The notes under the pieces were generated by a model. The model did not search any database, was not told the origin of the DNA, and saw only the letters and a program-made list of their open reading frames with translations. Positions 25,456-35,200 of a stretch of 64,000 bases of DNA are shown one piece after another (the first letter of the stretch is position 1; each line of letters opens with the position of its first letter). The DNA is from ATM1 sp003577165 (lineage in GTDB: Bacteria; Armatimonadota; Fimbriimonadia; Fimbriimonadales; ATM1). The DNA is taken from positions 73,951-137,950 of the forward strand of contig SZPM01000006.1 of NCBI GenBank assembly GCA_030263715.1, read 5' to 3'. Position numbers and translations under genes: made by a program.

Positions 25456-26666
25456 ATGCGACGCTTCAGTCGTGGCTAACCGAGAACCTCCAAGCCCTCA
25501 AAGACCAGCACCTCTACAAAGTTCCGCGAATCCTTGAGACGCCGGCAGGCGGAAGAGTTCGAATGAACGGCAGGGAGGTGGTCAACCTCTCAAGCAACAA
25601 CTATCTCGGACTTGCGAATCACCCAAAAGTCGTCGAGGCGGCTCGAAAGTCCATCGAGGAATGGGGGGTGGGCGCCGGAGCCGTTCGGTGGATCGGCGGC
25701 ACGATGAAAGTTCATGACGAACTGGAAGAACGCATTGCAAAGTTCAAAAACGTTGAGGCGGTGCTGGTTTTCACATCCGGCTTCACCGCCAACAGTGGCT
25801 GCATACCCGCAGTCCTCACGAGCGACGACGTCGTCATCAGCGACGAACTCAACCACGCTTCCATCATCGACGGTGTCCGCCTTTCGCCCGCGGAGTACCG
25901 AAAGTCTGAGGGATGGGTGTACGGCCACAAGGACATGAACCATCTCGAAGACATCCTGAAGCGCGCCGGCAACTTCAAAAAGCGGATGATCATCACGGAC
26001 GGCGTGTTCAGCATGGACGGCGATATCGCGCCGCTTCCCGAAATCGTAGCACTCGCGGAGAAATACGATGCGTTCGTAATGGTGGACGATGCCCACGCGA
26101 GCGGCGTGCTTGGCAGGAACGGCGCGGGCACTACATCGCACTTCAACCTGTACGGTCGCGTTGACATTCAGCTCGGCACGCTTAGTAAAGCGCTCGGCGT
26201 CGTAGGTGGATATATCGCAGGCTCGCGACTCCTCAAGGAATGGCTCATCAACCGCGGCCGCCCCTACCTCTTTAGCACCGCTCTACCGCCAATGGTCGCG
26301 GCCGCGCTGATCGCCGCGCTCGACATCATGGAGAACGATCCCGAACCGATGAACCGCCTGTGGGACAACGCGAAGTGGTGGAAGGAGAGCCTCGCGAGTC
26401 TGGGCTTTGACACGATGGGCAGCGAGACTCCCATCACGCCGGTTTACTGCGGCGAAGAGGAGAAGGCCGTCCGAATGGAACAGATGCTGTGGGAGGAAGG
26501 CGTGTACGCGCTCTCGATTTGCTATCCCACGGTTCCACGAGGAAGGGCGAGAATTCGGACAATGCCTTCAGCGGCGCACAGCCGCGAGGACCTCGAGTTC
26601 GCCCTCGAAGCCTTCAAAAAAGTTGGGCGATCCCTCGGCGTGATCCCTTCGACCGCAGAGGTGTAA
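25452..26666 (+). CDS. kbl: Glycine C-acetyltransferase / AONS-family PLP enzyme
   Basis: A 404-residue alpha-oxoamine synthase. Motifs: NLSSNNYLGLANHPKV, GVGAGAVRWIGGTMKVHDELE, FTSGFTANSGCI, SDELNHASIIDGVRLS, VDDAHASGVLGRNG and the PLP lysine in LGTLSKALGVVGGYIAG (about residue 245). The G-T-M-K-V-H-x-x-L-E string favours 2-amino-3-ketobutyrate CoA ligase (threonine breakdown to glycine and acetyl-CoA) over BioF, though the family is hard to separate; no threonine dehydrogenase or biotin genes are near. A TAGAAT hexamer lies six bases before the ATG, so besides coupling to the upstream gene (ATGA) it may have its own leaderless transcript. Confidence 0.85.
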   Translation: MNATLQSWLTENLQALKDQHLYKVPRILETPAGGRVRMNGREVVNLSSNNYLGLANHPKVVEAARKSIEEWGVGAGAVRWIGGTMKVHDELEERIAKFKNVEAVLVFTSGFTANSGCIPAVLTSDDVVISDELNHASIIDGVRLSPAEYRKSEGWVYGHKDMNHLEDILKRAGNFKKRMIITDGVFSMDGDIAPLPEIVALAEKYDAFVMVDDAHASGVLGRNGAGTTSHFNLYGRVDIQLGTLSKALGVVGGYIAGSRLLKEWLINRGRPYLFSTALPPMVAAALIAALDIMENDPEPMNRLWDNAKWWKESLASLGFDTMGSETPITPVYCGEEEKAVRMEQMLWEEGVYALSICYPTVPRGRARIRTMPSAAHSREDLEFALEAFKKVGRSLGVIPSTAEV

Positions 26667-26682
26667 CTGCGGCGATCGGCTT

Positions 26683-26982
26683 CTACCGATCCTCTCGTTC
26701 CGGGAAGAACAGAATCGAGTTATCGGCCGGGTTCACGATGAGAAGCCCGCGGACGAACGGGTTCCGACTCTCATTCAGTGGAAACTGATAGCCGAAGATC
26801 CCTAAGGTGCTCAATTCCGGGAAAGGCGGTTGAAGCCCCTTTAGCAAAGCAACGATCAAATAGGGGTCCGCGTGCCTTACCTCGATGCGAATCGGCTCGG
26901 ACGAGCGAGGCAGGTCCGGCAACGGCCCGCCCTGGGTCCAACTCAGGCCCAACGCCAGCGAGAGTGCAAGCAACGATCCCAT
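26683..26982 (-). CDS. Small secreted protein, weakly secretin-domain-like
   Basis: 99 residues with a signal peptide (SLLALSLALGLSWTQG). The mature part IRIEVRHADPYLIVALLKG ... GLLIVNPADNSILFF follows the beta-alpha-beta pattern of short secretin or STN modules, in which a conserved L-L-x-G and N-P-A-D-N-x-x segment occurs. Alone it cannot form a pore. It faces kbl convergently and lies beyond the MFS gene stop on the same strand. The similarity is weak and may be fold convergence. Confidence 0.6.
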   Translation of the reverse strand: MGSLLALSLALGLSWTQGGPLPDLPRSSEPIRIEVRHADPYLIVALLKGLQPPFPELSTLGIFGYQFPLNESRNPFVRGLLIVNPADNSILFFPEREDR

Positions 26983-27007
26983 GTGAGTTCATACGCGCAG
27001 GACGCCG

Positions 27008-28180
27008 CTAAGTTTCTCGAACTCGAAGCAGCAAGACCGCTGCAAGGAGCGCCAGGCCCGCGCCGGTGAAGAACGAAACCGCGGGCCCGAACGCCTCCCA
27101 AAGCGCTCCAAAGAGCACGCTCGCAGGAAGAGCAGCGAGGCCGACCGCGCCGTGAAACCAACCGAAGGCGGTTCCCCTCAATTCCGGGCCGACGAATCGC
27201 GAGACGAGAGACTTCTCCGCCGGTTCCGTAAGCCCGAAGTGCAGCCCGTACGCCAAGAACACAGAAACCAAGACGGCAGTGGATGTGGCCAGCCCGAAAG
27301 CAACATACGACGCTGAGTACGCCATCCAGCCGAGGACGATCAAGCGCCGGCTGCCATACCGATCCGCGATCATCCCCCCCCAATAGGTCGCGACCATCTT
27401 GACGACGTGGTGCAGCGACCAAAGCAGCGCGACGCTGGAGTCGGTCAAACCTGCATCGCGCAGCCTCTGCAGCAAGAAGATGTCGTTCGAGTTCCCCAGC
27501 GCGAACACGACAACTGCGACGAGCAGCAACTTGTATTGCCGCCCCAACTTCGGCCACGAAGCACGCAAGGAAATGCGCTCTTGAGGTTCTCTATGCCGCG
27601 CAGGCTCCCGGACTCCGATCGCGATGACGAGCACGACCAGAGCCGCTGGAATCGCCGCAAGGAGTATCACGTGGCGAACCGTCACGCCGGGAAGACTCAG
27701 CAGCCACGCCGCAACAAGCGGCCCCACGACCGCGCCCGCGTGATCCATCGAACGGTGAAGGCCGTACGCGCGCCCGCGCTCGCCTTCCGCCGTTACGTCG
27801 GCGATGAGAGCATCGCGTGGCGAAGTGCGAACTCCCTTCCCCAGCCGGTCGAGAAAGCGGAGCCCCAACACCGTTGGCCAGACCGAAGCCAACGCGATGA
27901 AAGGCTTGCCGAGCGATGACAGAGAGTAGCCGATCAACACGAACGGCTTGCGAACTCTGAAACGATCCGTCAGCGCGCCGGAGGCGACCTTCGTGATCGA
28001 CGAAGTCGCGTCGGCGACCCCTTCGATGACCCCCAGCGCCCTTTTCGATGCGCGAAGCGTTCCCGAAAGGAACGCCGGCAGCAAAGGGAACACCATCTCG
28101 CTCGCAACGTCCGCGAGAAAACTCGCGACGCCGAGAACGTACACCGTTGGCGATAGGCGCGCCACGCGGCGCATTTTCAC
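27008..28180 (-). CDS. Major facilitator superfamily transporter
   Basis: A 390-residue protein with about 12 membrane helices. The helix 2-3 loop shows GVIEGVADATSSITKVASGALTDR, the MFS motif A region in the subgroup related to drug or sugar exporters (MFS_1), and the conserved RFLDRLGKGVRTSPRDALIAD stretch near residue 115 (found in a family of uncharacterised multidrug-like transporters). The substrate is not deducible. The start is GTG 28180 (or ATG 28174), directly downstream of pyrG. Confidence 0.85.
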   Translation of the reverse strand: MKMRRVARLSPTVYVLGVASFLADVASEMVFPLLPAFLSGTLRASKRALGVIEGVADATSSITKVASGALTDRFRVRKPFVLIGYSLSSLGKPFIALASVWPTVLGLRFLDRLGKGVRTSPRDALIADVTAEGERGRAYGLHRSMDHAGAVVGPLVAAWLLSLPGVTVRHVILLAAIPAALVVLVIAIGVREPARHREPQERISLRASWPKLGRQYKLLLVAVVVFALGNSNDIFLLQRLRDAGLTDSSVALLWSLHHVVKMVATYWGGMIADRYGSRRLIVLGWMAYSASYVAFGLATSTAVLVSVFLAYGLHFGLTEPAEKSLVSRFVGPELRGTAFGWFHGAVGLAALPASVLFGALWEAFGPAVSFFTGAGLALLAAVLLLRVRET

Positions 28181-28201
28181 CTACGCTCCAAGAACGTGCC
28201 C

Positions 28202-29845
28202 CTATTCGCCGACCGCTATGGCAGCGGATCCCGTCCGCTTCGCCCTGTGCGCGACGGCAGCCTCTACCAAACCGGCGAAAAGCGGATGCGGTCGGTTCGG
28301 CCTACTCTTGAATTCCGGATGCGCCTGCGTGCCGATGAAAAACGAATGCGAAGCGATTTCGACCATTTCCACCAAACGATAGTCGGGAGACACGCCGCAG
28401 CAAGTCATGCCGTTCGATTTCAACGTCTCCCGATAGTCGTTGTTCACTTCGAATCGATGCCTGTGGCGATCGTGAGTCTTTTTCTGTCCGAATAGCCTCG
28501 CGGCGAGCGTGCCGTCCTCAATGGTGCAGGGATAACTTCCGAGCCGCATCGTTCCGCCTTTGGTCGTTACTCCATGCTGATCGGGAAGAAGGTGGATGAC
28601 GCAGTGCTCGGAAGTCGGATCGAACTCCTCGGAAGTTGCGTTCTCCAGTCCGCAGACGTTTCGCGCGAACTCGACGACCGCGAGTTGCATGCCCAAGCAG
28701 ATGCCGAGGAAGGGTATGTCGTTCTCGCGCGCGTAGCGAATTGCCGCGATCTTCCCCTCGATTCCACGCGACCCGAATCCTGGAGCGACGACCATCGCGT
28801 CGAGGCCTGATAGCGCCTTTGCCACGTCCATCGCTTCGAGATCGGAGGACTCGATCCAGGCGATGTTCACCTTCGTGTGATTTGAAATCCCGCCGTGATG
28901 AAGCGCCTCGTCAATGGACTTGTATGCGTCCCCGTTGTGCGTGTACTTTCCAACGATTCCGATCCGCACTTCCGATCGCGGCGACTTCACGCGTCCGACG
29001 ATCTCGGTCCACTCGCGAAGGTCCGGCTCATTTTCTGGCAGACGTAATCGCTTCGTGACCGTGTCGCCAACGCCAGCGCGCTCGTAGATGAGCGGAATCT
29101 CATAGATCGTCTCCGCGTTCATGGATTCGATGACCGCGCTCTTGTCCACGTCGCAAAACAGTGAGATCTTCTCTTTGATGTCTTCAGACATCGGGTGTTC
29201 GGTTCGGCAGATCAGCAGGTCCGGTGCAATGCCGATCTCTCGCAACTTGATGACGCTGTGCTGCGTCGGCTTCGTCTTGATCTCTCCCCATGGTCCCACG
29301 GCTGGCACGAATGTGACGTGGACGTACATCACGTTCTCTGCGCCCACGTCCTTTTTCATTTGGCGAATCGCTTCCAGGAATGGGAGACCTTCGATGTCAC
29401 CCACCGTTCCTCCGATCTCGCCGATTACGATGTCCGCCCCGTCAATCTCTCCGGCACGCTTGATTCGGTCCTTGATTTCGTTCGTGATGTGCGGAATCAC
29501 CTGCACCGTCGCGCCCAGATAGTCTCCTCGGCGCTCCTTGTCGATAACCGTGCGGTAGACCGATCCGGTCGTGACGCTGCTCGCAGCGGAGCAGTAAACA
29601 TCGATGAATCGTTCGTAGTGGCCGAGGTCGAGGTCGGTTTCCGCGCCGTCCTCCGTGACGAACACTTCCCCGTGCTGGTACGGGTTCATCGTGCCCGCGT
29701 CCACGTTGATGTACGGGTCCAACTTCACCGGCGCAACGGTGAACCCACGGTTACGGAGGAGCCTTCCGATGCCGGCGGTGGCAATGCCTTTGCCAATGGA
29801 GCTGACAACGCCGCCGGTTACGAATATGTACTTCCTGTCGCTCAA
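28202..29845 (-). CDS. pyrG: CTP synthase
   Basis: A 547-residue enzyme of normal length, with an N-terminal amidoligase (KYIFVTGGVVSSIGKGIATAG at the start, GGTVGDIEGLPFLEAIRQ near 145) and a C-terminal class I glutamine amidotransferase (FLGICLGMQLAVVEFAR with the nucleophilic Cys near 390, and HPEFKSRP at the end). It converts UTP, ATP and glutamine to CTP. The start is TTG 29845 by the conserved N-terminus; a TATAAT hexamer lies at 29863-29868 on the minus strand. Confidence 0.96.
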   Translation of the reverse strand: MSDRKYIFVTGGVVSSIGKGIATAGIGRLLRNRGFTVAPVKLDPYINVDAGTMNPYQHGEVFVTEDGAETDLDLGHYERFIDVYCSAASSVTTGSVYRTVIDKERRGDYLGATVQVIPHITNEIKDRIKRAGEIDGADIVIGEIGGTVGDIEGLPFLEAIRQMKKDVGAENVMYVHVTFVPAVGPWGEIKTKPTQHSVIKLREIGIAPDLLICRTEHPMSEDIKEKISLFCDVDKSAVIESMNAETIYEIPLIYERAGVGDTVTKRLRLPENEPDLREWTEIVGRVKSPRSEVRIGIVGKYTHNGDAYKSIDEALHHGGISNHTKVNIAWIESSDLEAMDVAKALSGLDAMVVAPGFGSRGIEGKIAAIRYARENDIPFLGICLGMQLAVVEFARNVCGLENATSEEFDPTSEHCVIHLLPDQHGVTTKGGTMRLGSYPCTIEDGTLAARLFGQKKTHDRHRHRFEVNNDYRETLKSNGMTCCGVSPDYRLVEMVEIASHSFFIGTQAHPEFKSRPNRPHPLFAGLVEAAVAHRAKRTGSAAIAVGE

Positions 29846-29915
29846 CTCCGAAGCCCTGCGAGATTATACAGCCACGAGCCCCGGTGCGAGACGCGGCCTT
29901 TGGTAATCTCCGGGC

Positions 29916-30914
29916 ATGGAGCACCGACCGTTGGGGCGGACCGGAGTGATGGTCACTCCGCTTTGCATGGGCACGATGACCTTTGGCTGGCATCCCGAGG
30001 ACTGGGGATCTTCGACGGACGTGGGCTACCAGATCGGAAGGAAGGCGCTAGACCTCGGCTTCAACTTCTTCGACACGGCCAACGTCTACGCGCGAGGCGT
30101 CTGCGAAGAGGTGACCGGCAAGGTTGTCAAGGACGTGCGCGACAGCGTGATCCTCGCGACGAAATTCCACGGTCGGATGGCAGACGACGACCCGAACGCC
30201 TGGGGCAACAGCCGAAGGCACATCATCATGCAGTGCGAGGCGTCCCTCAAGCGGCTGGGAACCGAGTGGATCGATCTCTACCAACTCCACCGACCGCAGC
30301 CATCCATCCCGATCGACGAAACGCTCCGCGCTCTGGATGACCTCATCCGGCAAGGCAAGGTCCGCTACATCGGCACGAGCACCTTCGCAGCCTGGCAACT
30401 TTGCGAGGCTCATTACGTCGCTCGCGAACTGGGTTTGAACCGGTTCGTCAGCGAACAGCCTCCCTATAACCTTCTCGACAGGAGGATTGAACGGGAACTC
30501 CTCCCGTTCTGCAGGACCTACAGCTACGCCGTGATCCCCTGGTCACCTCTCGCCGGCGGCATCCTAAGCGGGAAGTACCTGGAGGGGGCCAAGGAGGGAC
30601 GCTACAGTTCCTCCGATCCTATGGGAAGGCTCAACGAGCCCACCCTCAAACTCGTCGCCGGTCTCAAGGGAATCGCGGACGATATCGGCGTCCGGTTGGC
30701 CACCCTCGCCATCGCGTGGGTGCTGCACCAGCCCGGCGTCACGTCCGCCATCGTCGGGGCGCGAAGAATGGAGCAGTTCGACGACCTCATCGCGGCAACC
30801 GAACTCCGCCTGGAAAAGGAGGTGCTCGACAAGATCGACGCCCTCATCGCCCCGGGAACCAACGTCGGGGAGTACTACAACGCCGACTTCGGCCCGAACG
30901 CGCTGCCGATCTAG
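29916..30914 (+). CDS. Aldo/keto reductase
   Basis: 332 residues, TIM-barrel AKR: RPLGRTGVMVTPLCMGTMTFGW at the start, catalytic tetrad in FFDTANVYARG (Asp and Tyr), ATKFHG (Lys) and LYQLHRPQ (His), NADPH loop near GVTSAIVGARRMEQF. It is of the YajO/YghZ or AKR9/11-like group. TAATCT at 29904-29909 is six bases ahead of the ATG and no Shine-Dalgarno is seen, suggesting a leaderless transcript. Substrate not predictable. Confidence 0.9.
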   Translation: MEHRPLGRTGVMVTPLCMGTMTFGWHPEDWGSSTDVGYQIGRKALDLGFNFFDTANVYARGVCEEVTGKVVKDVRDSVILATKFHGRMADDDPNAWGNSRRHIIMQCEASLKRLGTEWIDLYQLHRPQPSIPIDETLRALDDLIRQGKVRYIGTSTFAAWQLCEAHYVARELGLNRFVSEQPPYNLLDRRIERELLPFCRTYSYAVIPWSPLAGGILSGKYLEGAKEGRYSSSDPMGRLNEPTLKLVAGLKGIADDIGVRLATLAIAWVLHQPGVTSAIVGARRMEQFDDLIAATELRLEKEVLDKIDALIAPGTNVGEYYNADFGPNALPI

Positions 30915-30955
30915 CCCCGCCGGACGCCACAGACGATCGCTTGGAACTTTGTGTT

Positions 30956-30979
30956 ATATTTCGACGTATATCGAAATAT
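30956..30979. promoter_or_regulatory. ArsR operator palindrome
   Basis: A perfect inverted repeat, ATATTTCGA (30956-30964) and TCGAAATAT (30971-30979), separated by CGTATA, ends seven bases before the arsR start. The position fits autorepression of arsR-arsM by the ArsR product. Confidence 0.8.
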
Positions 30980-30985
30980 CGAACT

Positions 30986-31345
30986 ATGACTAACCCGGAT
31001 GTCGAGAGCCTTGCCAGCATGCTGCGAGCCCTGGGCGATCCCACGCGGCTGGCCATCTTCGAGTTCCTACTCGAACGCTGCTGCGCGGCGATGCCGGACT
31101 CCCCGGCGGCGTCTGCGAGCGAAGTCTGCTGCGCTGTGACCGGGATCGAGAAGATCACTCCGACCGTAAGCCACCACATCAAGGAACTTCGGTCGGCGGG
31201 ACTCGTGCTCGTCACTCGCGCAGGGCGCCGACGCCAGGTGTCGGTGAACTCCGAAGCGGTCGATCGGCTGGCGGACTATTTTCATCGTGCCGCCGAGATC
31301 GCTCCCCGATGCTGCACTCCCTCAAGATCGAACACCCCAAATTAG
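30986..31345 (+). CDS. arsR: ArsR-family arsenical-responsive repressor
   Basis: A 119-residue winged helix protein with ALGDPTRLAIFEFLL, an insertion rich in cysteines (ERCCAAMPDS, SEVCCAVTG), recognition helix TPTVSHHIKELRSAGLV and wing RRRQVSVNSEAV, ending in APRCCTPS. The Cys pairs can form a trivalent As(III) site. It is followed by arsM 12 bases later and preceded by the palindromic operator, so it most likely derepresses itself and arsM on As(III). Confidence 0.88.
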   Translation: MTNPDVESLASMLRALGDPTRLAIFEFLLERCCAAMPDSPAASASEVCCAVTGIEKITPTVSHHIKELRSAGLVLVTRAGRRRQVSVNSEAVDRLADYFHRAAEIAPRCCTPSRSNTPN

Positions 31346-31357
31346 GAAGGTGAGCCC

Positions 31358-32161
31358 ATGAACGAGAACCTCAAAGAAGAAGTCCGTCGCAAGTACGGCC
31401 AAGCCGCCGAGTCGGCCGCGCAAGGAAAGAGATCCTGTTGCGGAACCCCCGGCGACGACGAAGTTACGTCTAACTTGTACAGCGAAAGCGAAGCCGGCGA
31501 TGTGCCGGACCTCGCCCTTCGCGCCTCCCTCGGATGCGGCAACCCCACGGCCCTGGCGCAACTTCGAGAAGGAGAAGTCGTTCTCGATCTCGGCAGCGGA
31601 GGAGGCATCGACGTGCTTCTTTCAGCAAAGCGTGTCGGGCCCACAGGATTCGCATACGGCCTCGACATGACGGATGAAATGCTTGCGATCGCAGAAGCGA
31701 ACAGAAAAGAGGCGGGCGCACAGAACGTGAAGTTCTTGAAAGGCCAGATCGAGGAGATTCCGTTGCCCGAAGGCAGCGTGGATGTGATCGTCTCCAATTG
31801 CGTGATCAACCTCTCTACCGACAAGGACACGGCACTGCGCGAGGCTTTCCGCGTCCTGCGGCCGGGTGGTCGATTCGCGGTCTCAGACATCATCGTCGAC
31901 GGCGACTTGCCGGAAGCGATTCGCAAGGATGTGGATGCATACGTCGGGTGCGTGGCCGGTGCTCTCTCCTCCGACGAGTACCGACAGAAATTGGAGTCCG
32001 CGGGCTTTCGAAACGTCGAGATACAGAGGACCCGCACCTATTCGATGGCAGGGGACTCCGGCTCCGCCTGCTGCACTTCGGGCTTGCCGGACGGCGTCGA
32101 TGCGTACTCCGCCTTCATCCGGGCGGAGAAGCCTCTCTCATCGGCATCGCCCCTCAGATAG
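31358..32161 (+). CDS. arsM: Arsenite S-adenosylmethionine methyltransferase
   Basis: 267 residues, a class I methyltransferase of the ArsM type. SAM motif I VLDLGSGGGIDVLL (about 77-90), Cys residues at the expected positions: RSCCGT (N-terminal), SNCVINL (about 145) and VGCVAGAL (about 195). It methylates As(III) to volatile or less retained forms. Shine-Dalgarno AGGAAGG precedes the ATG. Same operon as arsR. A further SACCTSG motif lies near the C-terminus. Confidence 0.93.
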   Translation: MNENLKEEVRRKYGQAAESAAQGKRSCCGTPGDDEVTSNLYSESEAGDVPDLALRASLGCGNPTALAQLREGEVVLDLGSGGGIDVLLSAKRVGPTGFAYGLDMTDEMLAIAEANRKEAGAQNVKFLKGQIEEIPLPEGSVDVIVSNCVINLSTDKDTALREAFRVLRPGGRFAVSDIIVDGDLPEAIRKDVDAYVGCVAGALSSDEYRQKLESAGFRNVEIQRTRTYSMAGDSGSACCTSGLPDGVDAYSAFIRAEKPLSSASPLR

Positions 32162-32229
32162 AATGGACTCGCGGTCCTGGGCGCCTGTCGTTTGGCCGGC
32201 GCCCCATGAGCGCAATGGAGGCGAGGGTA

Positions 32230-35200
32230 ATGAGTCATGATTGTGCTTGCGGCGACGGGCATGAATGCGCCCCCCCTCAAATCCTAACGCGCAGGCAACT
32301 TCTCGCTAGCGCCGCCGCCGCGAGTTTCGTCCCAGTGATGCACAGACTTGAGAGCGTTGCGGGTCCATTCGACGCGCAAGACTACACAACCCTCGTTCCC
32401 CCCGATAAGAAACTCAACCCGGACTGGGTGAACTCCCTAACGGAGCGTGGCGAACCGGACATATGGAGGGGAGACGAACTCAGATGGATCGGAATGCCAG
32501 TCGGCGGCATCTGCTGCGGCCAGGTCTACTTGGGGGGGGATGGAAGGCTCTGGCACTGGGACATCTTCCATTCCGCGGACGGCAGCGACCTCGAGGGAAT
32601 CACGACCGGCAAACATTATGCGAACCCAATGGTGCCAGGATCGCCGTTCGAGCAAGCCTTCTATTTAAGAATCGGCGATGATGAAAGGAGGGCGCTCGAC
32701 CGTTCGGGCGGCTGGGACATGGAATTTCGCGGCGAGTACCCAATCGCGAGAATCAAGTACAGCGACCCCCGATCACAGATCCGCATCGAAACGGAAGTTC
32801 TCTCGCCCTACATCCCGCTCGATGTGGGGAGTTCGACCCTGCCGTTGGTTCGATTCGAGTATCGCGTGTGCAACGACTCGGACCTCGCCGTGGACGTTGA
32901 ACTCATCGGTACCCTCGAGAACCCAGCCGGCCGCTTCCATGGATTTCTGGACAGAATCGAGCGAGTCAACTCGACTTCTGTCTCCACATCGAACGCAAAA
33001 CTGATCGCGAATTGCAGGGAGAAACCTCTGTCCCCGGCACGCGATCTGCGCCCTGAAGTCGTCTTCGCCGACTTCGAGGCAGACGACTACGGCGGATTCA
33101 CGGCCACCGGAACGGCCTTCCACACCCGACCTTATCGGCACGACGAGTTGCCGGAACGATACAGACCGGCCAATCCGCGGGGTCGCGGATTCGTGAACAC
33201 GCACAACGCGCACTCGGGCGAAGACTCCGTCGAAGCCGACAAGCACGTCGGCAAATTAACGAGTCCCGAGTTCGCGATAGAGAGGAAGCACATCAACTTC
33301 TTGATTGGCGGCGGCAACCACCCTGGAAAGACCTGCATCAACCTCCTGGTGGACGGGAAAGTGGTCGCAAGCGAGACAGGTCGCAACAGTCTCACTCTGC
33401 GCGCTGCGCACTTCGATGTCGCGGAACACGAGGGGAAGAGGGCGCGTTTGGAGATCGTTGACGACGAAACCGGAGGTTGGGGCCACATCACGATTGATCA
33501 CATCGTCTTTAGCGACGAGCCGGCACGCGAAGAGATCGACGTGCCACTTCTTCCCGACTTCGGCTCCCTCGCCATCCAGGTTTCGTGCCAAGGCGCAAAG
33601 CACTCAGCGGATCCGGGAACCGGCAACTCGATGGCGGAATCCTCATCCCACTCGGACTCTACGGACTTTCGCGTCGTCGGCACGGCCTCCTCGCGAGCGC
33701 GTATTCCCGCAGGCGAATCCGAAACGTTTGTCGCATATGTCGCTTGGTTCTATCCCAACTACGGCCTGCCCAAGCGCGAACTGTCTTGGCTTCAGGAGCC
33801 ACGACCCCTCAAGCGCCACTACTCCACCCAGTTCCAACACGCGGGCGAGGTCATCGACTTCGTCGCACAAAACGATCGTCGCCTGGTGGAAGAGACGCGA
33901 CTCTGGAACCAAACCTGGTACGACTCAACTTTGCCTTACTGGTTCCTTGATCGGACGTTCATCCCCATCGACTGTCTGGCCACAGCGACGGCGCACCGAT
34001 TCGCAAGCGGCAGGTTCTACGGTTGGGAGGGAGTCTATTGCTGTGCCGGCACTTGCCAACACGTCTGGAACTACGCGCAGGCAGCGGCAAGAATCTTTCC
34101 GGAATTCGAGCAGTACCTTCGCAAGGAGATCGATTTCGGCATCTCGTGGCACGAAGACGGCTCGATCGACTACCGCGCAGAGCATGGTCGCCACATCGCG
34201 CACGATGGCCTCGCAGGGACGATTGCGCGTACGTATCGCGAGCACACGATGCGGAAGGACAACGAGTGGCTTAAGAGCATCTGGCCGCGCGTGAAACAGT
34301 CCGTGCGGCGACTCATCGCCGAAGACCCAAATCGAGACGGTCTCTTGGAAGGCGGCCAGTACAACACTCTCGACGCCACTTGGTTCGGCAAGATCAGTTG
34401 GATCAGTTCGCTCTATCTTGCCGCGCTCCGAACTGCGTTGGAGATGGCAAAGGACGTCGGTGATCGCGAGCTTCTCGGCGAGATCGAACCGATCCTCGAA
34501 CGCGGTCCACGCACGATTGTCGAGCAAACTTTCAACGGCGAGTACTTCGAGATGGTTCGGGATCCCAACCATCGAGAGGCTCCGGGTCACGGGCCCGGAT
34601 GCCACATCGACCAAGTCTTCGGAGACAGTTACCTGCGGATGATCGGACTGCCAGGAAACTTGGATCCCTCGAAAGTCCGATCGGCGCTGCAAGCGATTTG
34701 GAAGCACAACTACACGCCCGACGCCGGCGGATATATGAAGGCGATGCAGTCGATTATCAAAGGCGGGCGCTGGTACGCGATGCCTGGCGAGGGCGGATTG
34801 CTGATGACCTCGTGGCCGAAGGGCGGCGCCCAAGATGCGAAGGGCGAAGGCAATCCCGATTGGATGGTCGGGTACTTCAACGAGTGCATGAACGGCTTCG
34901 AGTATCAAGCCGCGGCGCACATGATCGCCGAAGGAATGTTGACCGAAGGGCTTGCGATCGTGCGCACGCTTCATGATCGGTATCACCCTGCGAGACGCAA
35001 TCCGTACAATGAGATCGAGTGCAGCGATCACTACTCTCGTTCGATGGCCGCGTACGGCGCGTTCCTCACCGCATGCGGCTTCGAATACCACGGCCCAAGA
35101 AAACACATCGGCTTCGCCCCGAACGTGCATCCCGAACGCTTCAAGGCGCCGTTCACTTCGGCGGCCGGTTGGGGCACGTACGAACAGACCACTGACGACC

